Assembly: GCA_013180625.2 (NCBI GenBank)
Contig: SNVD02013169.1
Coordinates: 124,001-188,000 of the forward strand
Origin: Boswellia sacra
Taxonomy: Eukaryota > Streptophyta > Magnoliopsida > Sapindales > Burseraceae
Reading direction: 5' to 3'
DNA length: 64,000 nt
The translations under genes were made by a program, and so were the position numbers. Numbering within the stretch: the stretch's first letter is position 1; each line of letters begins with the position of its first letter. Shown in pieces: positions 1-11,331 of the stretch. Below the pieces are notes generated by a model, which did not search any database, was not told the DNA's origin, and saw only the letters and a list, made by a program, of their open reading frames with translations.

Positions 1-779
1 CATCAGCTATTTTGCTGATCAATATATCAAAGATTAATTTTTATAGGTTAACATAAAAGTTATGAGTATTAATTAGTAACACTGAAAGAAATTAAATAAA
101 AAATAAAACTTACATGCTGATCAATATATAGACTTTACTTGACATGAACAATGCTAAATCAAAGAGCGGCATTTATTGCCGATAAAATCTCAAAATGCTG
201 GTAACCTCCTCAGAAAGTGCTAACATTGGACAATATTTTTCTTGCAGTTCACAAATTAGACAACTTTAAAATAGAAACATATGAATTTCAACTCTTTCCT
301 CATGCTGGTCTTAGAATCTAGACTTAGTTGTTGTTATCATCGCAGAGAATCAACAATTTGCCTCTTGTAATTGGCTACCATTTCGAGGACTACGAGGGTC
401 AGGATTTGCGGATTATGCAAAACATGTAAATAATAACTTATTCATGGCCGTGGTTTGATTACATGTATAAGGCCTATTCGGCACCCTAGTAAAGTAGGAC
501 CCCACTGAGGATTTGGACCTGAAGATGGACTGAGCCGCCCTAGCTCTCAAAGCCCACAAATTGAATTTAGGGACCTGTTATTAAAATTAAATTCACTTGA
601 AAAAGACATTTATGTCCTATGAGATTACCCGCCTGCTTCCGGTCTCTCACATTAGTTTAGCACAGTTATTGCGGAATCAAATCTCAAAATTATTCTAGTC
701 CTATAATTCCACAACCATTCCCTATTGTTCATCGGCATTTCTGAATGAGATGCACGCCGACCAGCATAATTGACAATCC
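1..779. other. Intergenic DNA, no gene seen
   Basis: No convincing coding region, RNA gene or transposon end is visible. It lies 3' of DUF247 copy A and may contain old 3' flank of that gene. The short open frames here have no recognisable domain. Confidence 0.4.
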
Positions 780-2091
780 TTACAAAGCAAATATAATTGA
801 ACGAAACAGTAAAGCCTACAGTGCAACAACGGAACAAATAGATCGAATGAAAGTCAGCACAAGGGGACTAAGAGCTGCAATGACAGATGGAGGCCCACGG
901 AGTGTTGAAATAATATTGTTTTCAAGTTAGCCTTCCACTTGTGCCAAGGGAATTTACGGTTCGCTTTTAGATCCTCAACTAGACTCGAATACTGGAAAAT
1001 GGCAGGACGTAGTACAGCCAACTAATTGCTAAGGTTGTGAAAAAGGTGGACACTGCTTCACCATCCAATAACCAATTTTCAATTATCCCATTCTGAATGA
1101 CTAATTCAACATCTTTTTAGTGTTGACTACGTAACTGATCATTACAACGTAGCCTTTTATTTATCTGGTGTGGCAATGCAATGCCTCAAAGGCCAAAAGA
1201 TTCCTCAAATAACCTTCAGTTTCGTCGTCTACTCTCAAGGTTTGGAATTTGAAGAATCCCTTGATTGAATCTTATATCAAATAAATGTGTTGTTGAACCT
1301 AACTTAAACTGAACTCCAGCCGGATGAAGTTCCATCACACTAGGTTGTGTTCAAAGTGGTGGGTCCAATTTTTAGTGGCAACTTTGAAGGCTAAAGGCAG
1401 AGTCTTACCAAATCAAGAAAATGTTCAGCTTCAGAAAAGTAGACGTCCAACAAATTTTTCTCTATCAAGAGGTTTCCAAGTAGCTGTTCGAAGAATACTC
1501 GTAAGTTTGCTCAAGAGAAGTCCCTCATAATGTGCACTATATGTAGCACTTCTGGCTAGATTAGATAACTTCTCCAAAACGAATAGCGGAATCTGATTTT
1601 CTAGGAGCCAAATGTCAGGATCCAATATGTTGATGATCCATGGTTTTGAAAATATTCGGTCACCACTACTTCTCAATTCATCAATACTATACATCAACAA
1701 GACCTCGATTAGGAAAACTGCATCTATTAAAATCATTTTTACAAAGCCTTCACTTCCAAATTCAATGGTTTCTGCATAAAAGTTACGCAACTTTGCTTCC
1801 TTGTCAAGATAACTATGAGACAATCTTCAATGCTAACCTTAGTTCGTTGAAGAAAATCTTGGAGGTATCTTAACTTGTGCTCTTCATAGGTTCCAACTCT
1901 TGCCTACCATGGTGAAGTGGACCAGTAGAGACCATTCTCGGAGTATAAGCACTTCCATCTGAGAATTTTATATGAGTTGGAACTCTATAGACACAACAAT
2001 CCTGGGATAAGGGGTACATGCTTTCAAACTTCCCTCTCAAAGAAGCCGCTAACTTGTTGATATCAATTGATGCATACTCGCTTTTATCCAT
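780..2091 (-). pseudogene. DUF247 protein pseudogene (copy A)
   Basis: This is a decayed member of the plant DUF247 family, whose proteins are usually 400-500 residues with a C-terminal membrane segment. The start ATG is at 2089-2091, just after a splice-acceptor-like CTGCAG. The N-terminal part (to about 1875) shows the family signature in which an AYTP/VST box is followed by GPLHHG. The middle part (1431-1823) carries the IWLLENQIP motif typical of the family. The C-terminal part (about 780-1280) matches copy C and ends in a region that should be the membrane anchor. The three parts are in different frames with stops between them, so no full protein can be made. Copies B and C lie next to it in the same orientation, pointing to a tandem cluster. 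Family function is mostly unknown, although some grass DUF247 genes act in self-incompatibility; nothing here shows such a role. Confidence 0.85.
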
Positions 2092-2596
2092 TAATTTTTT
2101 TGGTTTCTGCAGCAACAATTTAACAAGTTAATGAAAAAATAAGGGTAAACATAAGCACTTTTCAATTTCATTATTGCCAATTAACTTTATAAAAGAAGAA
2201 AAGGAATGAGAGATTGAAAATTTTCCTCTCTGCTCTGTCTATAGACTGTACAGCACAATATGATGAATTCAACATTGTAATATGATTAATACTCGCCATT
2301 GCTAAAGCCAGACCTGAATTATATATAGGATAATTTTCATCTAGGAGAGCCAGCCAATCAAGTCTCACACTCGCCAACAAAGTTCATTAAATGTAAAATC
2401 TCTCTTAGTGGGTTGACCCGTGTTAATTAAATGGGGCGGCGAGAAAAATTGAATAAATTTGGCAATTTAGTTCCACTACTGTGATTTTATTCTTTTCTTA
2501 TCTCTCCACTTCATCCTGCTGCAAGTATAACATAGATCAGAGTGGCAAAAGATTAGAAAATCATTGCATTACATTATATAGAATGGTAAAATCTGT
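2092..2596. other. Spacer between DUF247 copies A and B
   Basis: This is the 5' side of copy A and the 3' side of copy B. It probably holds copy A's leader intron, promoter remains and copy B's 3' untranslated region. No independent gene or repeat boundary is visible. Confidence 0.4.
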
Positions 2597-3533
2597 TTAA
2601 TTTACTTGCAGGATGGAACAAATGGCTTGTATGAAAGTGAGTACAATGAGAATAGAAGCAGCTATTACAGAAATAGTTGTCCATGGAGTATTGAAATAAC
2701 TCTTCTTCAAAGTTGTCTTCCACTTGTGCCAAGGGGTTCTACAATACCGGTTCAAGTCTTCAACAAGACAAGAAAAGTATAAATCATCTCGATCCAGATT
2801 AGCCCCTTGTGTAAAGTCACGAAATAGTTTTGAAACAGCTTCATTATCCCTAAACCGATGCTCAATTATCCCATCTTGAACAAGCAATTCTACATCTTGT
2901 TTAGTGTCAACAAGATAACTAATGAAGACAACATAATCATTTATGAAATCTTCCATGCAATGAAATTGCTCAAACGCAAAAACATTTCTCAGCAAAACTT
3001 CCATTGATCGACGTAGCTTGATATGAGGAATTTCCAATATTCCATTCCTGAATCTTATATCAAATAAATTTTTGCCTGATCCCAACTTTAACTTCACTCC
3101 AGCTTGATGTAACTTTGTTACACTAGGCGTGGTTAGAGTTTTGGGTCGCTTTTTCTGCGCCAATTGGGAAGGTAGAATGCAAATTCTTAAGAAATCAACA
3201 AGATGTTCAACATTAGAGTACTTCCTCTCATCCAAATTGTTTTCTATCATGAAAAAATCCCAGAGATCTTTGGAGAACTCATGTACAAGTTTAAACATGG
3301 AAAGTTTCTCATCTTTCTCGAAGCATATTTGTATGTCGGCTAGCACAAACAAGTCCTCAAGAATGAAAAATGGAATCTGATTTTCAAGCAACCAAATATC
3401 AACTTTTACATCTCCTATCAACCATGGTTTATTATATAGACGATCATTACTAGCTCTAGTACTTCCATCTATAAAAAAAAAAGTACCCCAACAATACCTC
3501 GATAATGAAGGCAGCATCTACCAAGATCATTTT
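2597..3533 (-). pseudogene. DUF247 gene copy B, 3' part (split by copia)
   Basis: This is the C-terminal two thirds of a DUF247 protein. It has the IWLLENQIPFFILEDLF motif early on, a central helical part and a C-terminal hydrophobic segment (ISVIAASILIVLTFIQAI) followed by a stop at 2597. It is cut at 3533 by the copia element; the N-terminal part resumes at 8925. The two parts share only the 5-bp target duplication, so they were one gene. A run of ten A at 3473-3482 on the plus strand marks a frame change, since the family-like frame near 3490-3530 (KMILVDAAF) differs from the long frame below it. The gene therefore has a frameshift as well as the insertion. This is the best preserved DUF247 copy in the cluster. 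Confidence 0.9.
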
Positions 3534-4094
3534 TGTTATACACAAGCGGAAGCTATAACCAAAAGAACAACAAAAAATGCACAACCACAATTATGCCAGA
3601 TAATTGAATATAATAGCAACTAAAGAGGCAACCAATCAACCACAATGCAGAAATAGAAAACACACCAGGATTTAACGAGGTTCGGTATTAGTACCTACGT
3701 CCTCGGGCGCCGCTGAAGAAACTTTCCACTATCTTCAAAGAGAATTACAAACTTTTGGGGCCACAATACAAATACCACAACTATTGGGTCAAACTGCAAT
3801 TACCCAAATAGTTGGGCCAAACTATAATTACCCAAACAATTGGGCAATACTACAAATACCCAAAATCAAAGGGGCAAAAACAAATATTACAAACTTTAAG
3901 GTCCTTACTGAAAGGCCCTTAAACTATGAGGTCTTATATGCGAGTCCTTACAATTATAGGGGGTAAAAGATATTTCAAATAGGACAATAAAAATTTCCCA
4001 TATGGCTTCCTTTTATAAGGGCCACATGAGGCCCAATTTTGGAGTCCCACCGATGTGGGATCCCTGTTGATGCATATGAGCCAAAACACCAACA
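3534..4094 (-). repeat. Copia 3' LTR
   Basis: This 561-bp LTR is the 3' LTR of the minus-strand element and is the partner of 8359-8919. It begins TGTTATACAC and ends CACCAACA on the plus strand. Confidence 0.95.
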
Positions 4095-4106
4095 AATCTC
4101 CACCTT
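4095..4106 (-). other. Copia polypurine tract
   Basis: The minus strand reads AAGGTGGAGATT directly next to the 3' LTR. This is the expected place and composition for the plus-strand primer of reverse transcription. Confidence 0.8.
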
Positions 4107-4201
4107 GGCGAATATGCCAACCCACCACAAAACTCTTCTTTTTCCCATATTCTCTATCACAACTGCAACGCCTCCAAATGCGTCCACTGGCGCGGTCAAA
4201 C

Positions 4202-4981
4202 TCATACAATGTTGATCAAGTCCAAACAATGATTGAACTTGATCACTGTCACAACCTTAGTCAACATATCTGCGGGATTCTCGGCAGTCTCAATCTTCTG
4301 AAGTAAGATTCTTCCTTCATCAATAATCTCCCGCACAAAATGATACCGAACATCAATATGCTTTGTACGAACATGGAACACTGGATTCTTCGCTAAGTGG
4401 ATAGCACTGTGACTGTCAGAATAAAGAGTAATCTTCTTCTGCCCAATTCCCAATTCATCCAGCAAACCCTGTAACCAAATAGCTTCCTTCACAGCCTCTG
4501 TCATAGCCATATACTCTGCCTCCGTAGTAGACAAAGCCACTGTAGACTGTAAAGTAGACTTCCAACTCACTGGTGCTCTTGCAAGAGTAAACACATAACC
4601 GGTTGTCGACCGACGTTTATCCAAATCACCAGCATAATCAGAATCAACATAACCAATAGCATACTGACCACATGTATCATCTCTCTCAAAGACTAAGCCA
4701 ACATCTACGGTTTTCAGCAAATACCGTAGAATCCATTTCACTGCTTGCCAATGTCCTTTACCAGGATCATGCATGTACCTGCTCACAACTCCAACTGCAT
4801 GTGAAATGTCGGGTCTCGTACACACCATAGCATACATAAGGCTACCAACTGCATTAGCATATGGAACTCGAGACATATACTCTCGTTCCTCATCTGTACT
4901 AGGAGATAAAGATGCACTGAGCTTCATATGAGAAGCAAGTGGGTTACTTACAGGTTTAGACTGCTCTGTAATGCCAAACCG
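4202..4981 (-). pseudogene. Copia pol: RNase H region
   Basis: This is the C-terminal part of copia pol. It shows the conserved GSLMYA and TRPDI segment that links reverse transcriptase to RNase H. The RNase H landmarks follow: [10 protein letters not shown], the STTEAEYMA segment, and the [12 protein letters not shown] segment near the end. These are the usual catalytic-region motifs of copia RNase H. An in-frame TAA near 4982 separates it from the reverse transcriptase above; the reading frame continues across that stop. Confidence 0.92.
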
Positions 4982-5837
4982 TTATAACACCCTCTTCAGA
5001 TACTGCTTCTGAGTCAAACAAATCTTGCTTCTCCCTCTATCTCTACTAATCTCCATGCCAAGAATCTTCTTAGCTTCACCCAAATCTTTCATTTCAAACT
5101 CTCGATTCAACTGAGTCTTCAACTTTGCAATTTCTACGACATTCGTCGAAGCTATCAACATATCATCAACATACAAGAGTAGATAAATGAAAGAACCATC
5201 ACGTAGCCTTCGAAAATACACACAATTATCAAATTTGCTTCTTGTGTACCTCTGACCCATCATAAACCGATCAAATCGCTTATACCACTGTCTGGAGATT
5301 GCTTCAAACCATAAAGCGATCTTTTCAGTTTGCAACCAAATTTTCCTTACCAGCAACTTTGAATCCCTTTGGCTGAGTCACATAGATTTCCTCTTCCAAG
5401 TCACCATATAAAAATGCAGTTTTTACATCAAGTTGAACTAGTTCCATATTCATCTGAGCTACCAAGGCCAACAAAATTCTAATGGAAGAATGTTTCACAA
5501 CTGGAGAAAATACCTTATTGTAGTCAATTCCTTCCCTCTGAGCGTAGCCTTTAGCCACCAACCTTGCCTTGTAGCGGATGTCATTCTTGTCAGGAAATCC
5601 ATCTTTCTTTGCATATACCCATTTGCACCTAATTGCCTTTTTACCCTGCGGTAGTTGAGCTAACTCCCAAGTTTCATTCTTCTGAAGAGACTGCATCTCT
5701 TCACTCATAGTTGTCTTCCACTGATCAACTTCAGAACATCTGACTGCCTCTCTATAAGTGGAAGGAACATCAACATCTAGAATTGGAAGTGCATAGGCCA
5801 CCATATCAGCAAATCGAGCAGGTCTGCGAATCTCACG
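4982..5837 (-). pseudogene. Copia pol: reverse transcriptase
   Basis: The upstream part (5325-5804) has the copia RT start with W-x-L-x-x-x-P and the KARLVAKGYAQ and QLDVKTAFLYGDL motifs. The second part (4982-5356) carries the active-site box LLYVDDMLIA. The two parts are in different frames because about one base is missing near 5335. An in-frame TGA at about 5838 separates it from the integrase, and a TAA lies at the downstream end. No functional reverse transcriptase is possible from this copy without read-through and frame changes. Confidence 0.93.
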
Positions 5838-6680
5838 TCATGGCCTATCAACTGCAATAGATTCTTGTTGCTGTTGAGGTTCCTGAGTAGAACCCTTACC
5901 ATCATCTCCCAAATTCTCCTCTGTCATAGGAGTACCATTATCTGTCTCAACAGATCTAACTGGGTTCAATGTCGTCGTTTCAAACTCCACCTGCTGCTGA
6001 GTATGCTCCACCTGCTGTGGAGTACCATTCACCTTTGTCTGGTTTTCTGATTTCTTCAACATCGAAGACTCATCAAATGTCACATCTCTGCTGGATATAA
6101 TCTTCCTCGAACTAGGACACCATAGACGATATCCTTTTACTCCTGAAGCAAACCCCAAGAAAATCGCTTTCTTGGCTCTAGGATCCAGCTTAGATTCTTT
6201 CAAATGATAATATGCAGTAGAACCAAAAACATGTAAATAATCATAATCAGAAATAGGTTGTCCAGACCATACCTCCAATGGAGTTCTATCACCAATAGCA
6301 GCTGAAGGTAGACGATTAATGAGATGACACGCATAAGTCACAGCCTCAGCCAAAAATTCTTTGCCTAACCCAGCATTAGACAACATACACCGAACTTTCT
6401 CCAGCAATGTCCGGTTCATGCGTTCTGCCACCCCATTCTGCTGTGGTGTACCTCTAACAGTAAAGTGACGTACAATACCTTCATCTTGACACAATTTCAA
6501 AAACTGATCACTGCAATACTCACCACCATTATCTGTTCTGAGATGCTTGATCTTCTTGCCAGTTTGTGTCTCAATCATCTTTTTCCATTTAAGGAAAGCA
6601 CCAAGTACATCATCTTTTGATTTCAAACAGTACACCAAGTTCTTCTGGAAAAGTCATCAACAAAAGTAACAAAGTAGTGC
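5838..6680 (-). pseudogene. Copia pol: integrase
   Basis: The integrase core is clear, with TDNGGEY containing the second catalytic aspartate. The segment PQQNGVAERMNRTLLE contains the catalytic glutamate, and the usual copia segment with PLEVWSGQP follows. The first catalytic aspartate region (VDDFS) falls in the disturbed stretch at 6640-6710, where one extra base and one missing base shift the frame out and back. The tail is rich in Q, E and T, as in the linker before reverse transcriptase. Confidence 0.93.
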
Positions 6681-7592
6681 CTACCTCCCATAGATGCGGG
6701 TTTTAGTAGGTCCCCACACATCTGAGTGAACATAATTAAGAATACCCTTGGTATTATGAATAGCGGTGCCAAATTTCACTATCTTCTGTTTTCCCAGAAC
6801 ACAATGCTCACAAAAATCTAGCTTACAAGTCTTTGCACCTTTCAATAAGTCTCGTTTTACCAAACTGAATAAGGCTTTCTCACCTGCATGTCCCAAACGC
6901 ATATGCCACAGTCTCGTGATCTCTGAATCTGTATCATTATCAAAAACCATAGCCACTGATCCAATAACCGTACTACCATTATAGTAATACAAGTTGTTCC
7001 TCCTAGTGCCTTTCAATACCACAAGAGCGCCTGAAGTGACCCTCAAAATACCATCTCGAATAGATATACCATGGCCTTTAGATTCTAAGGCTCCCAAAGA
7101 GATGAGATTCTTCTTCAACTTCGGTACATACCGAACATCTGTCAGAACTCTAGTCAGTCCATCATGATTCCTCAATCGGATCGAACCTATCCCAGCAGTA
7201 TGGCAAATATCATCATTGCCCATATACACAACTCCACAATCAAGCTGTTCAAACTGAAAGAACCAATCCCGATGTGGACACATATGATAAGAACAACCCG
7301 AATCCATAATCCACTCATCAGAAACAGAAGTGGATGGATGACCAACTAGACATATATCTGAATCACTATCATCCTCACGCTCAACAACACATGCATCAGA
7401 AACAGTCTTGCCCTTTTCTTTCTTTTTCAACTTAGGACAATCTTTCTTCCAATGCTCTTTCTCACGACAAAAGGCACACTCATCTTTTCCTAATCTACCC
7501 CTCGACCAAGATTTTTCCCTTTTTCCTGGTTTCCTACTATGACTACGCCCTCTCACTGTCAATGCATCTACTGACTCATCTCTATGTTCCCT
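6681..7592 (-). pseudogene. Copia zinc knuckle, protease and GAG-pre-integrase
   Basis: It begins just after a single in-frame stop that ends gag. A CCHC zinc knuckle (CAFCREKEHWKKDC, spacing C-x2-C-x4-H-x4-C) binds element RNA in this family. The protease active site lies in WIMDSGCSYHM (DSG). A GAG-pre-integrase domain follows, with LWHMRLGHAG and the paired cysteines CEHCVLGK, the zinc-binding HHCC part of integrase. The frame is lost at 6681 through a one-base insertion upstream of the integrase core. Confidence 0.93.
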
Positions 7593-8192
7593 TTAATCTT
7601 TCTTACGAATTTCATAATTCAACAAAGCAGAACAAACTTCTTCAAAAGACAGTTTATCTTTCCCATGGATAAGAGTAATGCACAAATGATCTAATTCATC
7701 CGGAAGTGAGCCAATCAATAGCATAGCCTTAATTTCATCTTTGAAGGTTTCATCTAAGTTTAACAAATCAGCAATTAACTTATTAAACTCATCAATATGA
7801 GAACTGATGCTCGTACTTGGTTTTAACTGGAGACGGAACAATCTCTTCAATAGGTACAGCCAATTCTCATTGCTTTTCTTCATATATTTGTTTTCCAGCG
7901 CCTTCCACAGTTTGCTTGCAGATGTCTCCTTAGTGAACGGATACTTCTGTTCTCTACACAAGCAAGAGCGAATCAACCGACAAGCTTTTATATTAAGCCT
8001 GTCCCAATCTCTTGCACTGATATCTTCTGGTTTTGTTTCTTCCAGAACAATATCCAAATCCTGCTGATACAACCCGTCCAACACCTCACTCTGCCATAAG
8101 CCGAAATTATTTCGACCATCAAATTTTTCAACATCTATTTTTGCATTTGTCACTGTCACTGTCTTCTCTGATACAGTCGACGATGATGCCAT
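7593..8192 (-). pseudogene. Copia gag, N-terminal part
   Basis: This is the capsid-like gag of a copia element. It starts at ATG 8190-8192, about 150 bases inside the 5' LTR, and has the FDGRNNFGLWQ segment near residue 24. The body is the helical UBN2-type gag fold, ending LNYEIRKKD. The TAA at 7593-7595 lies in the same frame as the zinc-knuckle region that follows, so gag-pol was once one frame. Many copia elements make gag and pol as one polyprotein, so this stop is probably damage. Confidence 0.9.
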
Positions 8193-8343
8193 AACTACCT
8201 CTCACAAATAAGCTCGATACATAAATCACCAATAACCAAGCTCCAAACAGACTATTATATTCAATAACTAGCAATCCAAATTCAATATCCCAGAATAGTA
8301 GCAAGTGCTTCAGAGAAATAGTCACTAACTACCCAAAACCTTC

Positions 8344-8356
8344 GGCTCTGATACCA
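8344..8356 (-). other. Copia primer-binding site (tRNA-iMet)
   Basis: The minus strand reads TGGTATCAGAGCC two bases inside the 5' LTR. This is complementary to the 3' end of plant initiator methionine tRNA and is the standard copia primer site. Confidence 0.93.
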
Positions 8357-8358
8357 AT

Positions 8359-8919
8359 TGTTATACACAAGCAGAAGCGATAACCAAAAGAACAACAAAA
8401 AATGCACAACCACAATTATGCCAGATAATTGAATATAATAGCAACTAAAGAGGCAACCAATCAACCATAATGCAGAAATAGAAAACACACCAGGATTTAA
8501 CAAGGTTTGGTATTAATACCTACGTCCTCGGGCGCCGCTGAAGAAACTTTCCACTATCTTCAAAGAGAATTACAAACTTTTGGGGCCACAATACAAATAC
8601 CACAACTATTGGGTCAAACTGCAATTACCCAAATAGTTGGGCCAAACTATAATTACCCAAACAATTGGGTAATACTACAAATACCCAAAATCAAAGGGGG
8701 AAAAACAAATATTATAAACTTTAAGGTCCTTACTAAAAGGCCCTTAAACTATGAGGTCTTATAGTGAGACCTTACAATTATAGGGGGGTAAAAGATATTT
8801 CAAATAGGACAATAAAAATTTCCCATATGACTTCCTTTTATAAAGGCCACATGAGGCCCAATTTTGGAGTCCCACCGATGTGGGATCCTTGTTAATGCAT
8901 ATGAGCCAAAACACCAACA
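8359..8919 (-). repeat. Copia 5' LTR
   Basis: This 561-bp LTR is the 5' LTR of the minus-strand element and is nearly identical to 3534-4094. The differences are mostly transitions, plus two small indels around 8764 and 8790. Confidence 0.95.
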
Positions 8920-8924
8920 ATTTT

Positions 8925-9302
8925 CACAAACTCCTCGCTACTAAATTGAATGGTTTGTGCATAACAATTACGCAATCTATCTTCTTTTGCCTTGACAACT
9001 CTTATAAAATCTTCCAAGCTTACCTTGGTTCGTTGAAGAAAGTCCTGGAGACATATTCTTTTGTACTCTTCCATTGCTTGGAACTGCTCTTTGCCATGGT
9101 GAAGCGGGCCAATTGAGACTATTCGAGGTATGTAAGCCTTTTCATCTAATTGGAGTAATCGTTCTCGAACTCTATAGATACAACACTGATTAGATAAAGT
9201 ATGCAAGGCTCCCATTTCCCTTCTCATCGAAGTTGCTAGATTTTCAATATCAATTGAAGCCTGATAATCATTACCTGATCTATTCATTGATTCTCCGTTC
9301 AT
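8925..9302 (-). pseudogene. DUF247 gene copy B, 5' part (split by copia)
   Basis: This is the N-terminal 126 residues of copy B, open from ATG 9300-9302 to the insertion point. It has the DUF247 signature: CCIYRVRE, then AYIPRIVSIGPLHHG, then a helical part with EEYKRICLQDFLQR. It joins in sense to 2597-3533 across the copia target duplication. A second ATG lies five codons downstream. The promoter side (9305-9510) looks preserved, so a truncated transcript running into the retrotransposon is possible, though this is inference. Confidence 0.9.
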
Positions 9303-9304
9303 GT

Positions 9305-9432
9305 CTTCAAAGTGAAAGTACTAATACTACCAACACAATCAAGGAACAGGATCATTTCATGATTAAACACAAAGTGGAGTACTGTTGAGTAACATTAAAC
9401 AAATTAATTAAAGTTGAAGATAAAGGACTTAC
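9305..9432 (-). other. Candidate 5'-leader intron of DUF247 copy B
   Basis: On the minus strand a strong donor (GTAAGT, 9432 down to 9427) and an acceptor (GAAG then the exon with the ATG, at about 9305) bracket 128 bases. Copy A has a similar acceptor just before its start. This is inferred from splice-site shape only. Confidence 0.45.
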
Positions 9433-10150
9433 ATTAGTTCCTCTGTGTCCTTTAACTGCTCATAAAGAACTTAGCTAATGGCCAATTCGGCAGAGCTCTT
9501 TATTTTATAAGATGAATATATTATATTGAAGGATAATGCAAGTTAGCAACCCTCCACAAAAATTGAGTTTCAAAATGCATAAATGAATTAAAAAGTCAAC
9601 ACTAACCTAACTAATTTGTTTTTGTCTGACCTCGTTAACAACTTGTACAAATTAAAAAGTCAGGAGGGTCCATGACATTGTTTTTCTACTGCATCTTGAA
9701 ATCATTGAATAAAGACACTTTAAATAGTTAGGATTCATCAACTGACATATTTTAGCAATAATTTTGACAATTTAAAGCGTGCAATGGTGTAAAAATGATT
9801 GTCAGAATTTATGTACAAAAAATTGATGTTATTGATCTTAACCGTATAATTAAATAATAATTCATTCTTTGTATTTAAATTAATATTAATCTCTTAATTG
9901 TGGTCATTTTTAACTCAAGTTTTAAAATTCAAATGCATCAATTAAATTATAATGTTACTTAAGTTGGGACCTTCTTAATTAAATGTAGCGTTTGAAGCCT
10001 ATTGCAGTTTATTGGTATATCGTACAAATGCGTCCACTATAAATATATGCCGTTGGGACATGGGCAGTTGAGATTTGGGCCTTGACAAGGCCTCATATGA
10101 AATTAATTTTGGGCCCTCACCAGGCCCAATCAAATTTTATATTGGATCTG
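9433..10150 (-). repeat. DUF247 upstream segment, copy 1
   Basis: This is the promoter-side sequence of DUF247 copy B. It is clearly similar to 12590-13290 and to 35990-36870. Shared landmarks are the CCTCCACAAAAATTGAG segment, the run around AACCGTATAATTAAAT, and in copies 1 and 3 a segment with GGCCTTGACAAG. The three copies show that the tandem duplication included the promoter. Confidence 0.75.
9501..9510 (-). promoter_or_regulatory. TATA box candidate, DUF247 copy B
   Basis: The minus strand reads TTATAAAATA about 70 bases upstream of the inferred leader exon. The matching place in the second upstream copy (about 12640-12650) has the weaker TTATACAATA. Confidence 0.4.
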
Positions 10151-10814
10151 ATTTTCTTGCAGATTTCTGCTCTGGGATTATAGAAGTCCAACCTGGGGAG
10201 TCTCATCTCACTTTGGTAGACCAAGACTATATATAAATGCAATGGATATTGAGCAAATTTCAGATAGATAATAATACAGGTCCATCTGGTTTAGTCAAGC
10301 AAATGCCCTGCGCCCAGAGTCCGATGTTTACATTACTAACAAGACTAACATTTGGCGTATCTTCAGAATGTTGCACCAAAGCTAAGAAATTTGAGGCTTG
10401 CTTCTACAGATTTCTAGAGACACGAAGGATTGTGGTCGTGACTACAAATTTCTAGCCATAAGAAACTTGTCAAGGGTTTTTAACGGAGATTTATGGGAGT
10501 CTTAGGGGGTGGTTTTCGTCTGTACAATTGAGATCTTCGTTAAAGGCATTTTTGTGTTTTTACTTTCTAATACACGTTCAATCCTAAACAAGTACTGTCA
10601 ATTAAGACTGAGAATCCGGTAGCAGTTGAAAACCTGGCAAGAAGTCACATGTAGCGATGTGTGTGACACCATGATGCCACAGAAGCAGTTGGATAGCGAG
10701 CTTCAATTAAATTGGTTCCTCTGCTTCATTTTCAGCTTGCATCCAGTCCTGGGGGTTCTTTCATTTGTTTTTCAACAACTTGACTAACAGATATAAGTTA
10801 AAGATCAATCTATC
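10151..10814. other. Spacer between DUF247 copies B and C
   Basis: This is 5' of copy B and 3' of copy C. A 72-codon open frame at 10237-10455 (plus) has no recognisable domain and is probably chance. No repeat boundary was found. Confidence 0.4.
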
Positions 10815-11331
10815 TTATTCACTGAATCTTGATTTTGAGCTACATGCACACAAACAATAATTTGAAAATCCTTTGAAAGCAGATAAATGAAATAGTACAA
10901 CCTGCAATGCGAGAACGGAGCAAATAGATTGTATGAAAGTGAGTACAAGAAGAACAATGACAGACATGGAGGCCCATGGAGTGTTGAAATAATATTGTTT
11001 CAAGTTTGCCTTCCACTTGTGCCAAGGGGATTTAAAGCTTCAACTAGACTTGAATACAGGAAATCAGCAAGACTTATTGAAGCCCCTTTCTAAAGGTCAA
11101 GGTTGTGAAAAAGAGTGGACATTCCGATAACCTCTTTTCGATTATTACATTATGAATGAGTAATTCAACATATTTTCTAGTGTGGACTGGGTAATTGATC
11201 ATCACAACATAGTCACTGATATAGCTGTTATCGCCATGCAATACCTCAAAGGCCAAAAGATTTCTGAAATAACCATCAGTGCTGTCGTTTACTCTCAGAT
11301 TTGGAATTTCGAGAATTCCTTGATTGAATCT
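10815..11331 (-). pseudogene. DUF247 pseudogene, 3' third (copy C)
   Basis: This is the C-terminal third of a DUF247 gene, closest to copy A. One segment (about 11130-11331) reads GILEIPNL, NLLAFEVLHG and ISDYVVMINY, matching the region of copy B around GILEIPHIKL. The next segment encodes the membrane anchor (VCHCSSCTHFH in a shifted frame), so the reading frame is broken. It stops at the solo LTR at 11332. Beyond the LTR only about 20 bases of the gene remain (from 12563, TCAAATAAATGT, shared with copy A near 1275). The sequence then jumps to upstream-type sequence. The 5' two thirds of the gene were therefore deleted. Confidence 0.8.

Larger units (their letters stand above)
3534..8919 (-). 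mobile_element. Ty1/copia LTR retrotransposon, full length, decayed
   Basis: A 5,386-bp element reads on the minus strand, with two 561-bp LTRs that begin TG and end CA. It is flanked by the perfect 5-bp target duplication ATTTT (3529-3533 and 8920-8924). It has an initiator-Met tRNA primer site and a polypurine tract. The protein order is gag, zinc knuckle, protease, integrase, reverse transcriptase, RNase H, with integrase before reverse transcriptase; that order defines Ty1/copia. The pol frame is broken several times, so the copy cannot make its own proteins. The LTRs differ at roughly 19 sites by eye, mostly C/T and G/A changes, so the insertion is not very recent. It sits inside DUF247 copy B. 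Confidence 0.97.
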
